Shown here: piece by piece, positions 1 to 9,524 of the stretch
Numbering within the stretch: the stretch's first letter is position 1
How the letters are laid out: each line of letters begins with the position of its first letter
Origin: Candidatus Methanomethylophilaceae archaeon
GTDB taxonomy: Archaea; Thermoplasmatota; Thermoplasmata; Methanomassiliicoccales; Methanomethylophilaceae
Direction: 5' to 3'
NCBI GenBank assembly: GCA_017461225.1
Contig: JAFTYV010000005.1
Span: forward strand, 1-60,605
DNA: 60,605 nt
Position numbers and translations under genes: made by a program
Notes under the pieces: model-generated
Seen by the model: the letters and a program-made list of their open reading frames with translations, nothing else
The model's database searches: none
What the model was told of the DNA's origin: nothing

Positions 1-72
1 CACCTCTACGACATGAACCTCGTCCATGGTCCGGTGAACGCCGTCGTGGTAGATATCCCCGACCCTCGAAAG

Positions 73-80
73 CTTATCCT
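73..80 (+). promoter_or_regulatory. TATA-like box of the addBA-like operon
   Basis: An AT-rich CTTATCC box is centred about 28 bases before the ATG at 104. This is the spacing seen before many genes here and suggests a leaderless transcript. The same sequence read on the minus strand could serve a gene lying off the left edge. Confidence 0.4.
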
Positions 81-103
81 ACCCGTACACCATACGGGCC
101 GGC

Positions 104-2749
104 ATGGAGAGGGCGAAGACCATAGACGAGATCTACGCGGAGGTGAGGGACCACGACCTGGTGGTCACCAACGACGCGGCGCTCGCGACCGCACTGAACG
201 CACGTATAGACAGACCCGTCATAGGGAGCTTCGCCGTCACGCCGATGCAGCTGGCATCGGACCTGGCCACGGACATCCTGGGTCAGCCCACCTGGAGCGA
301 CCTCCGCGTCATATCCGCGATATGCGACGAGACCGGATACGACTTCAGGTTCGTCCACGGCGAGATCGAGAACATAAGGGAGATACGCAGGCACACGGCT
401 GAGGTCAGGAAGCACCTGACCACCAAGGCGTCCAGGAGGGTGTACGACTCCTACGAGCCCCTCCCGACACTGGACCGCGCCATGGGTGCCTTCGTCCCGG
501 AGGACTGCGAGCTGTACAGGAACGCGAAGGTGGCAGTCATCGAGCCGTTCCTGTTCGACGACCTGGACAAGCACTTCGTGCCCCTGGACTGCGACATCGT
601 GGAGATCCTGGTGCACGGCGAGGACTACGGCATCGACACCCTCCACGAGATCGGCAACGACAGGCAGGTGGCGGAGAACGCCGTCGCCCTGATAGACCCG
701 TCCCGTGCCTCCGACTACGCCATCGTCGTCAACGTGGGCTCCCCCATAACCGACGCCGTGCGCTCCGCGCTCTACAGGAGGAACCTCCCGTTCGTGAACA
801 GCCTCACGGTCAGGGACCTGGCCCAGGTGAGGGACTACATACAGTTCCTGAGGCTGTCCCTCTCGTACGAGACGCTCCGCGTGAGGAACGTCAGGGAGCT
901 CTTCTCCAACTACAACGGGTTCTTCAAACCGGGGAGGGAGGGCTTCCTCCTGTCCAGGCAGACATCCGACGACATGAGGGACCGCGCCCTGGAGCTCAGG
1001 GACATGATGGCGTCGATCCGCTCGATGACGTTCGGGGAGGTCAGGGACCGCCTGTGCGACCAGAGGGCGAGGATCCAGGTGGGCATCGTCCTGGAGGACC
1101 TGGGCCTGACACACGAGCCCGTGACGTCCTCCCGCGTGTCCGACCTCGTCTACGCCGTGGAGAACGTCGCCGACCTGCACCACAACGAGGAGATCCCGGA
1201 GAACGAGAAGGTCGGGGTCCTCATCACCGACTGCAGGAGGTCGCTGTACATCGACAGGCCGGTGGTCATGCTGCTGGGGATGGGACAGGACTGGGACCAG
1301 TCCGTAAACGGCAAGCGCTACATAGACAGGGAGGACGAGGCCGACCGCGACGTCCTCAGGAAGAAGGTCCTCCTGCAGCAGGGCGCCAGGAGGCTGTACT
1401 GCATCAACACGTCGAAGAGGGGCGAGCGCGCACGCCCGATGTCCGTCCTCGAATCCATCATGGGACGTTCCCTCAAGGACTTCGGTCCGGTCGCCCGCGA
1501 GACCGTCACGGGCAGGTGGTACGAGCCGGAGGAGGCCGTCATGCCGGTGTCCGGCGAGACCTCCATCGATCCCGGCGAGACCGGCTCCTCCTACTTCTCC
1601 AAGTCGTCGTTCAACGCCTACTACAGCTGCCCCCGCTCGTTCATGTACTCCAAGCTGCTGGAGTCGGAGGCGGAGAAGCCCACCGAGTTCGGATCGCTCA
1701 TCCACGAGTTCGCCGAGCTCTACATATGCTACCGCGACAGGGTCAGGGCCGACGGGATAGACAGGTACGTCGGGATGGTGTCCGACAGGTACTCGGGACT
1801 ATCATCACCCCTCCTGGAGGGCATGGACTCCGAGAGGATCCGCAGGGCCATGTGCAACGTCATGGCGTTCATCGATCTGCTGGACATCCGCGACCCGCCG
1901 CTGGACACGGTGAACGGGACGAAGGACCACCCCAACAGGTTCATGGTGGCCGAGGGGCTGGAGATGACCAGCTCGGTCTGCGAGCTGCCGACCGGGTCCC
2001 GCAGCGACCCCGTGTTCGGGAAGTACGACCTGCTCTGGGACGGGGCGATCCACGACTACAAGACGGGCAAGATGGCATCCTCCAAGGAGATCGCGAAGGC
2101 CATGACCGTGGACTCCGGGGCGAGGTACCCCGAGTTCCAGCCGCTGCTGTACCTCATGACCGCCAAGCCCCGTCACGTCGACAGGTTCGAGCTGTTCTAC
2201 GCCATGGGCCGCGACGTGGAGTCCCTGGAACCCGGTTTCGACATACGCGGGAACATCAGGCACGTCCGCATCCACCACGGCGACATAAGGGGGTGCATGA
2301 GGGAGAGCCGCCGTCTGAGGTCGCAGCTCGCCGGGTCGATCAACGCCAAGTTCAGGGAGAGGTCCGACCTGTTCCTGGACACCCTTCTGGACACGGCCGT
2401 GGGGGAGGTATCCGACTGGGACTCCGACCACGCGGTCCTGACCGCCCTGCTGGAGGTCATGGGGATGAACGACAACAAGACCAACAGGGGCACGGTGGCC
2501 GCCAGCGTCAGGAGGGTCACGGGATGCGTACAAGGGGGGATGCTGGTCACGGACACGGCCGTGGAGGTGCCGGAGCCCGTCCTCGACGCGTTCTCCGCGT
2601 TCGTCAGGGCGATGCACGACAGGATGATGCTCCAGTCCGGCACCGACCTGCCGGCGGAACCCCGCGGCAACTGCAGGGACTGCCGCTACTTCCAGGCGTG
2701 CACCAGGGAGGTCGTCAAGGTGGAGGGTGGTTCCGATGACGCAGAGTGA
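104..2749 (+). CDS. AddB-like PD-(D/E)XK nuclease with iron-sulfur cysteine staple
   Basis: This 881-residue protein resembles the nuclease/helicase-like subunit of AddAB double-strand-break resection enzymes. Seen: a C-terminal PD-(D/E)XK nuclease core with D642 in KYDLLWDG and D651/K653 in HDYKTGK, preceded by a GSLIHEFAEL helix. Four cysteines are placed like the AddB 4Fe-4S staple: C509 (YYSCPRSF), then C857, C860 and C866 with C-x2-C-x5-C spacing. The N-terminal ~500 residues look helicase-derived, but I see no clean Walker A motif. The stop overlaps the AddA-like gene by 14 bases, so the two are surely co-translated. Expected role: end resection in recombination or degradation of foreign linear DNA. 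The family call is confident; calling it a true AddB is inference. Confidence 0.8.
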   Translation: MERAKTIDEIYAEVRDHDLVVTNDAALATALNARIDRPVIGSFAVTPMQLASDLATDILGQPTWSDLRVISAICDETGYDFRFVHGEIENIREIRRHTAEVRKHLTTKASRRVYDSYEPLPTLDRAMGAFVPEDCELYRNAKVAVIEPFLFDDLDKHFVPLDCDIVEILVHGEDYGIDTLHEIGNDRQVAENAVALIDPSRASDYAIVVNVGSPITDAVRSALYRRNLPFVNSLTVRDLAQVRDYIQFLRLSLSYETLRVRNVRELFSNYNGFFKPGREGFLLSRQTSDDMRDRALELRDMMASIRSMTFGEVRDRLCDQRARIQVGIVLEDLGLTHEPVTSSRVSDLVYAVENVADLHHNEEIPENEKVGVLITDCRRSLYIDRPVVMLLGMGQDWDQSVNGKRYIDREDEADRDVLRKKVLLQQGARRLYCINTSKRGERARPMSVLESIMGRSLKDFGPVARETVTGRWYEPEEAVMPVSGETSIDPGETGSSYFSKSSFNAYYSCPRSFMYSKLLESEAEKPTEFGSLIHEFAELYICYRDRVRADGIDRYVGMVSDRYSGLSSPLLEGMDSERIRRAMCNVMAFIDLLDIRDPPLDTVNGTKDHPNRFMVAEGLEMTSSVCELPTGSRSDPVFGKYDLLWDGAIHDYKTGKMASSKEIAKAMTVDSGARYPEFQPLLYLMTAKPRHVDRFELFYAMGRDVESLEPGFDIRGNIRHVRIHHGDIRGCMRESRRLRSQLAGSINAKFRERSDLFLDTLLDTAVGEVSDWDSDHAVLTALLEVMGMNDNKTNRGTVAASVRRVTGCVQGGMLVTDTAVEVPEPVLDAFSAFVRAMHDRMMLQSGTDLPAEPRGNCRDCRYFQACTREVVKVEGGSDDAE

Positions 2750-5630
2750 GAACGGCCGCGCCTCGGAGCTCAACCCCTCCCAGGCGGCCATAGTGGCCAA
2801 CACCGAGGGCATGGTCGTGGTGGACGCCGGACCCGGCACGGGGAAGACCCACACTATAGTCGAGAGGTACCTCGCCATAGCGTCGAGACCGGACGTCAGC
2901 CCGTCGGAGATCCTGATGCTCACGTTCACCAACAACTCCGCCGCCGAGATGGAGTCCCGCATAAAGGGCAGGCTGGCGGAGTCCGGCAGGGAGAGGGAGT
3001 CCAAGCAGGTCCAGGCCAGCACTTTCGACTCGTTCTGCATGTCCATCGTCATGGACTCCCCCGAGGAGGTCGGGGAGTTCTTCGGCATAGGGGAGAAGCT
3101 CACCCGCGGCGTGACCATGTCCGCCAACGAGACCCTCAACCGCCAGTACTTCGACTCGTTCCTCGACCGCTTCCTGCACGACCGCGGCGAGGACTACGGC
3201 GACACCGCGGTGGTCGCCAGCCAGCACCCCGGTTCGGTGATGGGTGTGATCGACAGGCTCATGTCGCGCGGGATCGCCCCCCTGAGGAACGGCTGGTTCG
3301 GCCTGGACGCGGACCGCGAGCTGCTCGGGGACACCGACGCCCTGGCGGACGCCCTGGGGGAGATGGACGTCCCCGGGAAGAGGAGCCCCTCGGGACCCGC
3401 GAAGCTCCTGAAGGGGGCCAGCGTCAACGACTACGGGGAGCTCCCAATCGTCACCGGCGACACCGCGGGCGAGGACATCCTGCTCTCCGCGGTGGGGGAC
3501 GACCGTTCCGAGCTGTTCCGCTTCATCCACGACGTCTACCTGTCGTACATAAGGCACAGCATCGCGGACAACAGGCTGACCTTCGGGCTGAACGCGCTGT
3601 TCGCCTTCACGCTGCTGTACAGCAGGTCCGAGGTCAGGCGGCGGAACTCGTACCGCTACGTGATGATCGACGAGTTCCAGGACACCAACGCCAACCAGAT
3701 GATGATTGCCCTGATGATCCTGTCCGAACCCAACCTCTGCGTGGTCGGGGACTGGAAGCAGGGCATCTACGGGTTCAGGTACGTCTCCATCGAGAACATC
3801 GTCCGCTTCCGCGAGAGGGCGGAGACCCTGAGGGGCTTCCTCAACGGGGACGACGAGAGGGTCCCGTTCAGGATCGGCGAACCCGTGCTGCTGCCGCTCG
3901 ACACCAACTACCGCTCGGCCCCGGAGGTCATCGAGGGGGCGTTCGAGTGCATGTACCTGCCCGACACCAAGGACGCCGAGGTCGACCGCGAAGCCGTCTC
4001 CGGGTCGGTGGTGGCGATATCCGCCTCCGAGGGTAACACGGGCATCCACTCGGAGGTGCGCTACGTCCTCGCCGACTCCAAGGAGGACGAGGTCGCGCAG
4101 GTGGTCGCCGCCGTCCGCGACTACGTCGGATCCGGGAGGTACACGGTCCACAAGGACGGCTCGCGCCCCCTGGGATTCGGCGACATCGCCGTCATATGCA
4201 GGAAGACCAACCACTGCAGGGCCGTGATGGAGGCCCTCACCTCCGCGGGGATCCCGGCGTTCCTGCAGGCGGACATGGACATCATGTCGTCGCGCGAGGG
4301 CAAGCTCGCCCTCGCATGGCTCCGCTACGTGAACAACGAGAGGGACCCGTGGGGCGTGGTCCCGATCATGGCCGACATGAACATCCCGATGACCGCCATC
4401 AGGGCGGCCACGCGCGGGAGGTGGGACATCCCGAAGGTCCTGTCGGACCAGCGCCGCAACCTCTACCTCAAGAGGCGCAGGGTGACGGAGATGCTCACGT
4501 CACTCTACGCCTTCTACGGTCTGGACAACGACATCACACAGGCCATCATCACCACCGTCTCGTCCGCCCACCGCGGATCCCTCCTGACCATATCCGACAT
4601 CATCGGCATGATGGAGGGCGACATCGAGAACGGGACCGTGTACCCGGTGGAGAACACCGTCGACGGAGGGGCCGTCCGCATCATGACCATGCACAAGTCC
4701 AAGGGTCTGGAGTTCCCCGCGGTCATCATCCCGTTCATGGACAGCGGAACCATGCCGTCCAACAAGGGGGACACCGACGTGTTCTGCTTCGACACGCTCC
4801 TGGGCCTCAGGTGCACCCACAGGGTCGTCCGCATGGACGGGTACGCTAAGATATGCAGGTCCTGGAGGACCGACATGGTCAGACTGGTCCCGAGGACCGA
4901 CCGCGACGAGGAGAAGCGCCTGATGTTCGTGGCGATGTCGAGGGCCTTCCAGTACGAGACCGTGATATCCGGTGACAGGCCGTCGCACTACATGGAGTGC
5001 CTCAGCCGCGGGGGGTACACCACCATCCCGGACGCCGAGCTCCCCGAATCCGAGTCGGCCGGCACCACCGTCCCCGCACCGGACCTCTCCGGCTACCCCG
5101 CCCGCAGGACGAGGCTGGGGGTCCACGACCTGATGGACTTCTCCGGCGAGTCCGCAGGTCCGGAGGGCGACGAGGTCTGCGGGAAGGGCAAGGAGTACGG
5201 CGAGGAGGTGCACAGACTCGCCTACATGATGGGCCGTGGCATGCGCGTCGACACGGATGCCCATCCGGAGCTTGAGGAGGTCTCGCGCGTCCTCGACTCC
5301 GTGTCCGACGCGGACCTGATCCTCCTGGAGGTGGACTGCGGCCTCCCGGTCCCCGGGACGGGGACCACGCTCCGCGGCAGGATCGACATGATGGCCGTGT
5401 ACCCGGACCGCGTCGAGGTCCACGACTACAAGACGGACGTCTCCAGGAGGTTCGAGTCAGAGTACAGGTTCCAGCTGTCGGTCTACGCCCACGCGGCGGC
5501 AGGCTTCTACGGGAAACGGGTGACCTGCCACATCGACTACGTGTCCCTCGGGGAGACGGAGGTGTTCGACCCGGAGCCGATGGACGGCGTGGTCGGACGT
5601 CTGGAACGCCACATGTCCAGACGAAGCTGA
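2736..5630 (+). CDS. AddA/UvrD-like superfamily 1 helicase-nuclease
   Basis: A 964-residue ATP-dependent 3'-5' DNA helicase fused to a nuclease. Walker A AGPGTGKT lies at residues 31-38, and motif II is IDEFQDTN with D312/E313. Further helicase motifs are CVVGDWKQGIYGFR (III), NYRSAPEV (IV), MTMHKSKGLEFP (V) and RLMFVAMSRA (VI). The C-terminus carries a RecB-type nuclease with RGRID and HDYKTD (D897, K899) and a QLSVYAHAA helix. I chose the ATG at 2736 over the in-frame GTG at 2727, because GGAGGG at 2722-2727 is a well-spaced Shine-Dalgarno site for it. With the upstream gene it forms a two-nuclease AddAB-type complex, a bacterial-style solution that is unusual beside the archaeal HerA-NurA machinery. 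Confidence 0.88.
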   Translation: MTQSENGRASELNPSQAAIVANTEGMVVVDAGPGTGKTHTIVERYLAIASRPDVSPSEILMLTFTNNSAAEMESRIKGRLAESGRERESKQVQASTFDSFCMSIVMDSPEEVGEFFGIGEKLTRGVTMSANETLNRQYFDSFLDRFLHDRGEDYGDTAVVASQHPGSVMGVIDRLMSRGIAPLRNGWFGLDADRELLGDTDALADALGEMDVPGKRSPSGPAKLLKGASVNDYGELPIVTGDTAGEDILLSAVGDDRSELFRFIHDVYLSYIRHSIADNRLTFGLNALFAFTLLYSRSEVRRRNSYRYVMIDEFQDTNANQMMIALMILSEPNLCVVGDWKQGIYGFRYVSIENIVRFRERAETLRGFLNGDDERVPFRIGEPVLLPLDTNYRSAPEVIEGAFECMYLPDTKDAEVDREAVSGSVVAISASEGNTGIHSEVRYVLADSKEDEVAQVVAAVRDYVGSGRYTVHKDGSRPLGFGDIAVICRKTNHCRAVMEALTSAGIPAFLQADMDIMSSREGKLALAWLRYVNNERDPWGVVPIMADMNIPMTAIRAATRGRWDIPKVLSDQRRNLYLKRRRVTEMLTSLYAFYGLDNDITQAIITTVSSAHRGSLLTISDIIGMMEGDIENGTVYPVENTVDGGAVRIMTMHKSKGLEFPAVIIPFMDSGTMPSNKGDTDVFCFDTLLGLRCTHRVVRMDGYAKICRSWRTDMVRLVPRTDRDEEKRLMFVAMSRAFQYETVISGDRPSHYMECLSRGGYTTIPDAELPESESAGTTVPAPDLSGYPARRTRLGVHDLMDFSGESAGPEGDEVCGKGKEYGEEVHRLAYMMGRGMRVDTDAHPELEEVSRVLDSVSDADLILLEVDCGLPVPGTGTTLRGRIDMMAVYPDRVEVHDYKTDVSRRFESEYRFQLSVYAHAAAGFYGKRVTCHIDYVSLGETEVFDPEPMDGVVGRLERHMSRRS

Positions 5631-5640
5631 CCGGGGTTTA

Positions 5641-5649
5641 GTATAAATA
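5641..5649 (+). promoter_or_regulatory. TATA box before the P-type ATPase
   Basis: GTATAAATA is centred 26 bases before the ATG at 5671. It therefore favours that ATG over the one at 5659, which would lie upstream of the expected transcription start. Confidence 0.55.
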
Positions 5650-5670
5650 CTACGAAGAATGGGTACAGGT

Positions 5671-8214
5671 ATGCGCGGTCTGACGTCGGAGGAGGTTAAG
5701 GAGAGGGTCTCTCAGGGACTCGTCAACGACACTGAGGTGAGCACCAGCCGCACCTACACCGACATCTTCGTAAAGAACGCGTTCACACCGTTCAACATGA
5801 TCCTCTTCGCGATCGGTGCGTTCCTCCTGATACTGGACGAACCCATAAGCGCCGTCTCCGCGACCGGGATCATCGCGGTCAACATCCTCATCTCCACGAT
5901 CCAGGAGATGCGCGCCAAGCACAGGTTGGACAAGATCGCCCTGCTGACGCGCCCCAAGGTCACCGTCGTCCGCGACGGGGAGGAGGTCGAGATAGACCAG
6001 GCGCGCATAGTCAAGGACGACCTCATCGTCCTCAGGCCCGGGGACCAGGCGCTGGTCGACGGCGTCCTGGAGGGATGCAGGTCGCTCGAGATGGACGAGG
6101 CGCTCCTCACGGGGGAGTCAAGCACCGTCCGTAAGAACGTCGGCGACACCGTCTACTCGGGATCCTTCTGCGTCACCGGCGAGGGGCACTACAGGGTCAC
6201 GGCCTTCGGCCAGGACTCGTTCGCGTCCCAGATGCTCAGCAGCGCCAAGAGGTTCACCTACAAGAACACCCCCCTGCAGATGGAGACCAACACGGTCACC
6301 AAGGTGCTGATGCTCCTGGCGCTGATCCTCATGGGGATCTCCCTCGTCCTGGAGCTCATCAGGGGCCAGAGCATATCCGAGACCCTGGAGGTCTTCGTGC
6401 TGTGCCTGGACGTCGTCCCGATGGCGCTCTTCCTCCTGATATCGCTCACCTACATGATCGCGTCCGTCAGGATGGCGAACTCGGGCGTGCTGCTCCAGAG
6501 GTCGAACTCGGTCGAGTCCATCAGCCATGTGGACACCGTCTGCATGGACAAGACGGGCACCATCACCACCAACAGGCTGGTCTTCGAGGACGCCCGCAAC
6601 TTCATCGACGGTGCGGAGGCCGAGCACATCGCATCGCTGTTCGCGACCGCGTCCGGGAGCAGGAACCGCACCATGGAGGTCATCCTGGAGAGGTACGGCG
6701 AGACCCCCTCGGAGCTCGTGGAGGAGATCCAGTTCTCGTCAGACAGGAAGTACAGCGCCGTGCGCATCGACGACGGCGGTGTCCGCCGCTGCCTGTACAC
6801 CGGTGCGTGGAGCGTCCTCAGGGAGCACTGCGCCACCGACATCGACATAGGCTCCATGATACACGAGGAGTCATCCAAGGGGCTCAGGACCGTGGTCCTG
6901 TTCACGGCCGAGGACGGCCCCCTGTACGTCGACGGGGAGCCCGTCGTACGCGACCTGGTCCCCGTCATGATGGTCTCCATCCGCGATGAGATCAGGCCCG
7001 ACTGCAGGGAGACCATAGAGGTGTTCCTGGAGAACGACATGGACATCAAGGTCATCTCTGGTGACGATCCCGTCACCGTCGACGCCCTGTTCACCCTCGC
7101 GGACATCCCCGGCGAGAGGAGGATCATATCCGGTCCGGAACTGGATGCGCTCTCCGGCGAGGAGCTGGAGGAGGCGGTCCTCAACACCAACATATTCGGC
7201 AGGATGAAGCCCGACCACAAGGAGAGGGTCATAGAGGTCCTGAAGGACAAGGGCAGGTACGTCGCCATGATCGGTGACGGTGTCAACGACGTGAAGTCCC
7301 TCAAGACCGCACAGGTGGGCATCGCCCTCGGCAGCGGTTCCGGTGCGGCCAAGGGTGCTGCGGACATGATCCTGTTCGACGACAACTTCTCCGCACTGCC
7401 CAAGGCCCTCGTCGAGGGGAGGAAGACCGTGTCCGGCATGAGGGACATCCTCAAGCTCTACCTGACCAGGAACTTCGCCCTCGCCGTGATGTTCGTCTTC
7501 ATCTACCTGTTCGTCGGCTATCTGCCGATGATCCCGATCCAGAACACCTACTACGCGTTCGTGTCCGTCACGATCCTGGCGTTCTTCATGACGTTCTTCT
7601 CCAAACCCGAGAGGAACAAGGACCTGGTCCTGCCGGACGTGCTGCGGTTCTCGATACCGTCCGCGCTGATGATATCGATAACGGGTCTCATAGTGTACGC
7701 CGCCACCTGGCTCAGCTACGACGCAGGCCTGCTGGTCATCGACTTCGACCACCTCGCGTCACTCGTGCCCTCCTACGCCTCCAGCGGCGGGGAACTCGTC
7801 GCCAAGATGTCATGGGGAGGCAGCGGCGCCAACGAGATATGCGCCAGGTCGGCGATGGTGTTCGTCGTGACCCTGGCGGGTGTCCTGCAGCTCCTGCTCA
7901 TATGCCCGAGGTTCAGGTTCCTGTCCTACAACGGCAGGGTCAACAGGAGCCCCGTGCCCATAGCACTGGTGATCTTCCTCTTGCTGATCATCTACACGAT
8001 GTACACCTACTTCCCGATCATCGCCATAGGTCTCGTCGGACTGGTCGTGTTCCCGCCGGAGATCTTCGGTGTGCTGATCGCCGTTGTGGCCGTGTGGTTC
8101 TTCGTGGAGCTGGTCCTCCTCAGGAAGGGTGCGTTCAAGGAGGCCTCCGAGAGGTTCGAGCGCCTGTACATGGAGAAGCTGCACGACGAGTACACCGGCG
8201 AACGTCACAGGTGA
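5671..8214 (+). CDS. cation-transporting P-type ATPase (HAD superfamily)
   Basis: An 847-residue P-type ATPase of the plasma membrane. Seen: the actuator motif TGES at 147-150, the phosphorylation motif DKTGT with D293, the hinge motif GDGVNDVKS at 535-543, and N- and C-terminal transmembrane clusters. The N-terminus RGLTSEEVKERV matches Ca2+/Mn2+-type pumps of the PacL/Exp7 kind. In the fourth membrane helix the usual PEGL ion-binding motif is replaced by VVPMALFLL, so the transported ion cannot be assigned. The start is taken at 5671 from the TATA spacing; 5659 would add four residues. It stands as its own unit between the helicase-nuclease pair and a zinc-ribbon protein. Confidence 0.85.
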   Translation: MRGLTSEEVKERVSQGLVNDTEVSTSRTYTDIFVKNAFTPFNMILFAIGAFLLILDEPISAVSATGIIAVNILISTIQEMRAKHRLDKIALLTRPKVTVVRDGEEVEIDQARIVKDDLIVLRPGDQALVDGVLEGCRSLEMDEALLTGESSTVRKNVGDTVYSGSFCVTGEGHYRVTAFGQDSFASQMLSSAKRFTYKNTPLQMETNTVTKVLMLLALILMGISLVLELIRGQSISETLEVFVLCLDVVPMALFLLISLTYMIASVRMANSGVLLQRSNSVESISHVDTVCMDKTGTITTNRLVFEDARNFIDGAEAEHIASLFATASGSRNRTMEVILERYGETPSELVEEIQFSSDRKYSAVRIDDGGVRRCLYTGAWSVLREHCATDIDIGSMIHEESSKGLRTVVLFTAEDGPLYVDGEPVVRDLVPVMMVSIRDEIRPDCRETIEVFLENDMDIKVISGDDPVTVDALFTLADIPGERRIISGPELDALSGEELEEAVLNTNIFGRMKPDHKERVIEVLKDKGRYVAMIGDGVNDVKSLKTAQVGIALGSGSGAAKGAADMILFDDNFSALPKALVEGRKTVSGMRDILKLYLTRNFALAVMFVFIYLFVGYLPMIPIQNTYYAFVSVTILAFFMTFFSKPERNKDLVLPDVLRFSIPSALMISITGLIVYAATWLSYDAGLLVIDFDHLASLVPSYASSGGELVAKMSWGGSGANEICARSAMVFVVTLAGVLQLLLICPRFRFLSYNGRVNRSPVPIALVIFLLLIIYTMYTYFPIIAIGLVGLVVFPPEIFGVLIAVVAVWFFVELVLLRKGAFKEASERFERLYMEKLHDEYTGERHR

Positions 8215-8271
8215 CGTCGCGTACGAAGCTCCGTTCGCAGGGTTAATATCCTCCGACGCGATGGAATCGGC

Positions 8272-8817
8272 ATGAGCGAGGGAGTGAACTCTTTCTGCGT
8301 TAGATGCGGTGCCCGCCTTCCGGATGGCGCCGTGTACTGTCCCGAATGCGGGTACGCCGTCGACGGTACCGGTAACCCGCACGCGTCCCCGAACACAGTT
8401 AGTCCCAGCGACGACCGCCTCAGGACGATGGGCATGGCCACCATGCTGTACGGGGTGCTCTCCATCGTCGGAGGGCTCCTGTTCGTCGCCGTCGGGATGA
8501 TGCTGACCCCCGAGCTGTGGGACACGATACTGGCCGACATGACCCCCGAGGAGGTCGAGATGATCGAGTCCCTCGGCTACGACTTCCTCAAGGACATGTT
8601 CTACGTCATGGGCGCACCCATGCTCGCATCCGGCGTGCTCGCCATGGCGTCCTTCATCCTCATGAACAGGAGGGCCAACTGGACGATCTGCATGGTGCTC
8701 TGCGCCATCGCGACCGTGCTCACCGTGATCTACGGAATCTACGCCGTGGTGACCATCGCGGTCGGAGCGTACGTGACCTACACCATCTACAGGTCCAAGG
8801 ACGTCTTCGAGAACTGA
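8272..8817 (+). CDS. zinc-ribbon membrane protein, function unknown
   Basis: A 181-residue protein with an N-terminal zinc ribbon (C9-x2-C12 and C23-x2-C26, as FCVRCG and YCPECG). It is followed by about four hydrophobic segments in the C-terminal two thirds. Such ribbon-plus-membrane proteins are common in archaea and usually uncharacterised. A TTAATATC box at 8242-8249 sits 27 bases before the ATG, suggesting its own leaderless transcript. It converges on phoU across a hairpin terminator. No function can be read from the sequence. Confidence 0.75.
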   Translation: MSEGVNSFCVRCGARLPDGAVYCPECGYAVDGTGNPHASPNTVSPSDDRLRTMGMATMLYGVLSIVGGLLFVAVGMMLTPELWDTILADMTPEEVEMIESLGYDFLKDMFYVMGAPMLASGVLAMASFILMNRRANWTICMVLCAIATVLTVIYGIYAVVTIAVGAYVTYTIYRSKDVFEN

Positions 8818-8833
8818 CCCCCTTACGGGGGGA

Positions 8834-8860
8834 GGGGTCCGGACCCGTCGCCCGGACCCC
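8834..8860. terminator. bidirectional hairpin between convergent genes
   Basis: A perfect 9-bp stem (GGGGTCCGG with CCGGACCCC) and a 9-base loop lie in the 55-base gap between the zinc-ribbon gene and the end of phoU. There is no long T tract on either side. Confidence 0.5.
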
Positions 8861-8872
8861 GGGGAAACCGTT

Positions 8873-9520
8873 TCAGCACACCGTGGTGCGCATGCCGGTG
8901 ACCATGAACGTCACCTTCTCGGCGATCTTGCAGGCATGGTCGCCCACGCGTTCCAGGTACTTCAGCACGGATATGTAGTAGATGCAGACGTCCGCACTGC
9001 CCTCGTGGGTGTTGATGAACCCTATTATGGATTCGAGGTCGTCCCTCATGGTGGAGTCCAGGTAGTCGTCCATATCGATCATCCGGTCGAAACCCTCGAC
9101 GCTGCCGTCCCTGAGGTTGTCCGTGGCGATCCTGACCATCCTGGACGCCGTCTCGCCCATCGGCCCCACAAGGGACACCGGTTCGTACGGCTGCCTGTCG
9201 GCCAGGTACATCGTCGCCACGGCTATGTTCCTGCTGTACTTGGCTATCCTCTCGAGATAGGTTATGCACTTCAGGATCGTCGCGACCCTGCGGAGGTCGG
9301 ACGACACGGGCTGGTACAGGGTCAGGACCCTGATCGCATCGGCCTCTATCTCCGAATCGTAGCGGTTGACGCGGTCGAAGTCCGACACCACCCTCTCCGC
9401 CAGATCCGTGTCCCTGGAGACGAACGACCTCACCGCGTCCTCTATCATGTCCGCCGCCAGCGAGCCCATCCTCACGGTCTCCGCGGTCAGGGATTCCATG
9501 TCCTCGATGAACCTCCTCAC
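8873..9520 (-). CDS. phoU: phosphate transport regulator PhoU
   Basis: A 215-residue, all-helical PhoU protein with two PhoU repeats. Motifs such as YQPVSSDLRRVATILK and YLERIAKYSRNIA are diagnostic of the family, which binds metal clusters and modulates the Pst transporter or its signalling. The start lies 4 bases beyond the pstB stop, so it is the distal gene of pstS-pstCA-pstB-phoU. A second PhoU-type protein lies across the divergent pst promoter, so this organism appears to use two. Length and motifs are normal. Confidence 0.9.
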   Translation of the reverse strand: MRRFIEDMESLTAETVRMGSLAADMIEDAVRSFVSRDTDLAERVVSDFDRVNRYDSEIEADAIRVLTLYQPVSSDLRRVATILKCITYLERIAKYSRNIAVATMYLADRQPYEPVSLVGPMGETASRMVRIATDNLRDGSVEGFDRMIDMDDYLDSTMRDDLESIIGFINTHEGSADVCIYYISVLKYLERVGDHACKIAEKVTFMVTGMRTTVC

Positions 9521-9524
9521 GGTA

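Noticed and set aside
1-27. Possible minus-strand ATG at 25-27 (MDEVHVVEV) running off the left edge
   Set aside because: Only nine codons are visible, with no clear ribosome site, so a gene cannot be supported.
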